A stretch of DNA of 14,239 nt from an uncultured Austwickia sp. (GTDB lineage: Bacteria; Actinomycetota; Actinomycetes; Actinomycetales; Dermatophilaceae). Of the stretch, positions 11,565 to 14,239 are shown one piece after another; positions within the stretch are counted from its first letter, which is position 1, and each line of letters begins with the position of its first letter. The DNA is taken from the NCBI GenBank assembly GCA_934678955.1, contig CAKUSI010000060.1, forward strand, positions 1 through 14,239, read 5' to 3'. Both the position numbers and the translations under genes were made by a program. The notes under the pieces were generated by a model, which did not search any database, was not told the origin of the DNA, and saw only the letters and a list, made by a program, of their open reading frames with translations.

Positions 11565-14239
11565 GTGGGTGACATGATGCGCCCGCTCTCGTTCGACCAC
11601 CTCATGGGGTGGGCACTGACGGAGCTGGCCCAGGACGACGCGATTTTCGGCTGCCGCCGGGAGCACTTCTGGCGCCCATCGGGGAAGGTGTTCACCAACC
11701 CGTTCGGTGACCGACTGTCCTCCCCGGTGGGTCCGGCCGCCGGCCCGCAGACGCAGCTGGCGAACAACATCATCGTGGCCTACCTCGCCGGTAGCCGGTT
11801 CATGGAGCTCAAGACCGTCCAGAAGATGGATGGCGAGGAGATTCGTGAGGCCGTCCCGAAGCCGTGCATCGAGGCGACCGATGAGGGCTACAACTGCGAG
11901 TGGTCCACCGAGCTCACGGTGCCCCAGGCATTCGATGAGTACCTCAAGGCCTACTTCGCCGTGGCGGTCCTGGCCAAGGAGCTCGAGCTCGGCACGATCG
12001 AGGACCTGGCCTTCAACATCTCGGTCGGTTACGACCTGGAGGGTGTGAAGGGCGAAAAGGTCGACACCTATCTGGAGGGCATGAAGGACGCGTCCGGCAC
12101 TGCCATCTGGAAGGAGTGCTACGCCTGGGTCGAGGCGAACCTGGACAAGTTCTCCAAGTTCACGCGCGAGGATCTGGAAAAGCTCAGCCCCAAGGTCACG
12201 AACTCCTGCACCCTGTCGACGCTGCACGGGTGCCCGGCGGACGAGATCGAGAAGATCGCCAGCTACCTGCTGGACGAGAAGGGCTTCAACACCTTCGTCA
12301 AGTGCAACCCGACGATGCTCGGATACGAGCACGCGCGGTCCGCGCTGGACAAGATGGGCTTCGACTACATCCAGTTCGACGACCACCACTTCAAGGCCGA
12401 CCTGCAGTTCGAGGACGCCGTCCCGATGTTCGAGCGGCTGACCGAGCTGGCCAAGAAGAACGACCTGAAGTTCGGTGTGAAGCTCACCAACACCTTCCCG
12501 GTGCAGGTGGCCGCGGGCGAGCTGCCCAGCGAAGAGATGTACATGTCCGGGCGCAGCCTGTACATCCTGGCTCTCTCGCTGGCGCAGAAGCTCTCCCACC
12601 CGTTCAACGGGACGCTGCCGATCTCGTTCTCCGGCGGCATCGACGCCTTCAACATCCAGGAGGTCCTCAACACCGGCATCCAGCCGATCACCGTCGCGAC
12701 CACCATCCTCAAGCCGGGTGGCGCGATGCGGTTCAACCAGCTGTCGGACAAGGCCGTCGAGGTCGCGACCGATTACAACGGCATTGATGTCGCCAAGCTG
12801 GACCAGGCCGTCGAGGACATGTTCAACGACGAGCGGTTCCACAAGCGTTACCGCGAGAAGATCCGCTCCCGGAAGACGAGCTCCGCCCTGCCCCTCACGG
12901 ACTGCTACAAGGCGCCCTGTGAGGACGGCGGCTGCCCGATCAACCAGCAGATCCCGGAGTACCTGAAGGCGACCGCGGCCGGCGAGTTCGAGCGCGCGTT
13001 CGACATCATTGCTCTGGACAACACCTCGCCGACCGTCACCGGCGTCCTCTGCTCGGAGCAGTGCCGCGATCACTGCACGCGCCTGGACTACGACAAGTCG
13101 ATCGACATGCGCGGTGTGAAGCTGGTCGCTTCGGACAACGCCCAGGACGCCTACATCGCGCGGACCAAGGCTCCCGAGCTCGCCACGGACAAGAAGGTCG
13201 CCATCATCGGCGCCGGCCCCGGTGGCCTCGCTGCGGCGGTCTTCCTGCGCCGCAACGGGATGGACGTCGAGGTCTTCGAGAAGCTCGACGGCCCGATGGG
13301 AATCGTGAAGTACATCATTCCCAAGTTCCGCATCAGCCGTGAGCAGATCGACCGCGACTACCAGCTCGCGACCTCGCTCGGCGTCACGTTCCACTTCAAC
13401 TGCGACCCCAACTACAACCTCGAAGAGCTGCGCAAGACGTTCTCGCACGTCATCGTGGCGACCGGGTCGTGGGGCCGCGGGATGAACCCGGTCTCCGAGG
13501 GTCAGGAGAACATCGTCGACGCGCTGGACTTCCTCTGGAAGACCCAGAACGAGGAGGGCCACACCTTCGGCAAGCGCGTCGGGGTCGTCGGAGCGGGCGA
13601 CGTCGCGATGGACTGCGTGCGGACCGCCGCCCGCTGGCCGGGCGTCGAGGTGGCGGAGCTGGTCTACCGGCGCACCGAGCCGTTCATGCCGGCCACCCAG
13701 CACGAGGTCAACACGGTCCGGGCCGAGGGCCTGACGATCTACGAGCTCCTGGCTCCGAAGTCGTATGACGGCGAGACGCTCACGTGCGAGGAGATGACCC
13801 TCGGGGACGTCGATGCCAGCGGTCGGCGCTCCGTCAAGGGCACTGGCACCACGGTCGAGATGAAGTTCGACACGGTGGTCGGCGCCACGGGTGCGACGGT
13901 TCAGACCGAGCCGTACGAGCGCAACGGCATCAAGCTGGACGGCCGCGGCAAGCCGGTCCTGGACCGCAACTTCCAGTGCTCCGTTGACGGTTGCTTCGTC
14001 ATCGGTGACGGCCGCCAGGGCCCGGCGACGGTGGTCGAGGCCATCGGTGACGCCAAGGTCGCCTGCAAGGCGATCCTGGAGTCGGTCGGCATCACGCCGG
14101 ACTACGCCGAGCCCCACCCGACGGTGCACCAGGACCCGAAGCCGATCTACCAGCACCGGGCCCTGATGATCGCGGAGATCAACGGCAAGGACGAGGGCGA
14201 CCGCTGCCTCACCTGCCAGGACATCTGCGAGATCTGCAC
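11565..14239 (+). CDS. ygfK: YgfK-type flavin/iron-sulfur oxidoreductase of the anaerobic purine cluster (3' truncated by window)
   Basis: There are 891 codons before the edge; family members are about 1,030 residues, so about 140 are missing. Residues 1 to about 435 form the dihydropyrimidine-dehydrogenase-like barrel (SSPVGPAAGPQTQLANN, FMELKTVQ, STLHGCPADEIE, FVKCNPTMLGYEHA, FGVKLTNT, ISFSGGIDAFN). Next comes a glutamate-synthase-small-subunit-like half. Its cysteines for 4Fe-4S clusters are C447, C452, C457, C496, C500 and C504. The FAD site is VAIIGAGPGGLAAAVFLRR (from 545) and the NAD(P)H site VGVVGAGDVAMDC (about 670). The C-terminal ferredoxin domain has begun at C881, C884, C888 and C891. 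YgfK was once annotated as a putative selenate reductase subunit. It belongs to a conserved cluster (ygfK, ssnA, xdhD, hyuA, ygeX/Y/W types) linked to anaerobic purine and urate breakdown. Its exact reaction is not settled. Confidence 0.95.
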   Translation, partial: MGDMMRPLSFDHLMGWALTELAQDDAIFGCRREHFWRPSGKVFTNPFGDRLSSPVGPAAGPQTQLANNIIVAYLAGSRFMELKTVQKMDGEEIREAVPKPCIEATDEGYNCEWSTELTVPQAFDEYLKAYFAVAVLAKELELGTIEDLAFNISVGYDLEGVKGEKVDTYLEGMKDASGTAIWKECYAWVEANLDKFSKFTREDLEKLSPKVTNSCTLSTLHGCPADEIEKIASYLLDEKGFNTFVKCNPTMLGYEHARSALDKMGFDYIQFDDHHFKADLQFEDAVPMFERLTELAKKNDLKFGVKLTNTFPVQVAAGELPSEEMYMSGRSLYILALSLAQKLSHPFNGTLPISFSGGIDAFNIQEVLNTGIQPITVATTILKPGGAMRFNQLSDKAVEVATDYNGIDVAKLDQAVEDMFNDERFHKRYREKIRSRKTSSALPLTDCYKAPCEDGGCPINQQIPEYLKATAAGEFERAFDIIALDNTSPTVTGVLCSEQCRDHCTRLDYDKSIDMRGVKLVASDNAQDAYIARTKAPELATDKKVAIIGAGPGGLAAAVFLRRNGMDVEVFEKLDGPMGIVKYIIPKFRISREQIDRDYQLATSLGVTFHFNCDPNYNLEELRKTFSHVIVATGSWGRGMNPVSEGQENIVDALDFLWKTQNEEGHTFGKRVGVVGAGDVAMDCVRTAARWPGVEVAELVYRRTEPFMPATQHEVNTVRAEGLTIYELLAPKSYDGETLTCEEMTLGDVDASGRRSVKGTGTTVEMKFDTVVGATGATVQTEPYERNGIKLDGRGKPVLDRNFQCSVDGCFVIGDGRQGPATVVEAIGDAKVACKAILESVGITPDYAEPHPTVHQDPKPIYQHRALMIAEINGKDEGDRCLTCQDICEIC

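Noticed and set aside
11442..14156. A 904-residue open frame on the minus strand opposite ygfK
   Set aside because: It is antisense to a clearly conserved protein. Its composition (Leu, Val, Asp, Arg, Gly rich with no domains) is what the complement of high-GC codons gives.

Overview
This window (about 70% G+C, GTG starts common, strong GGAGG-type ribosome sites, a tRNA without an encoded CCA end, and at least two probable leaderless starts) looks like the chromosome of a high-GC actinobacterium. A peptidoglycan-binding wall protein and an anaerobic-type purine gene set suggest a facultative or anaerobic lineage, for example near the Propionibacteriales. That placement is a guess.

Layout. 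1-489: the 3' end of a secreted peptidoglycan-binding protein, closed by a strong hairpin terminator. 746-818: tRNA-Thr(TGT), followed by hairpin-rich non-coding sequence. 1092-2915 (minus): a small proline/arginine-rich protein and a DadA-like FAD amino-acid oxidoreductase. 3069-4729: a polytopic membrane protein with CPBP-protease-like motifs, bracketed by two copies of an undescribed structured element. 4781-6271 (minus): an O-antigen-ligase-type membrane protein. 6404-7903: an acyl-CoA synthetase close to malonyl-CoA synthetase MatB, convergent with the next gene with only 5 bp between stops.

7909-14239 is a molybdenum-hydroxylase and purine module. xdhC (minus) and mocA (plus) are divergent and provide maturation and cofactor functions for a molybdenum hydroxylase. 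They are followed by an NCS2 xanthine/urate-type permease and, 49 bp later and probably in the same transcript, ygfK. YgfK is a large flavin/iron-sulfur oxidoreductase of the conserved anaerobic purine/urate-degradation cluster, and it runs off the right edge. The hydroxylase subunits and amidohydrolase (SsnA, XdhD types) would be expected just beyond the window.

The most unusual feature is the pair of elements at 3069-3560 and 4448-4729. Each starts with the same ungapped 70-nt core (54/70 identical, 36/39 in its second half). Each then has a long core-proximal hairpin, a series of G-rich hairpins whose loops repeatedly show GGGGA, and a nearly identical 11-12 bp terminal hairpin with a similar tail. 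The middles differ in sequence and length (about 405 and 195 nt) but keep the same style. This fits a structured non-coding RNA family, or a DNA hairpin element, better than a recent duplication or a protein gene. Strand, transcription and function cannot be decided from the sequence alone.
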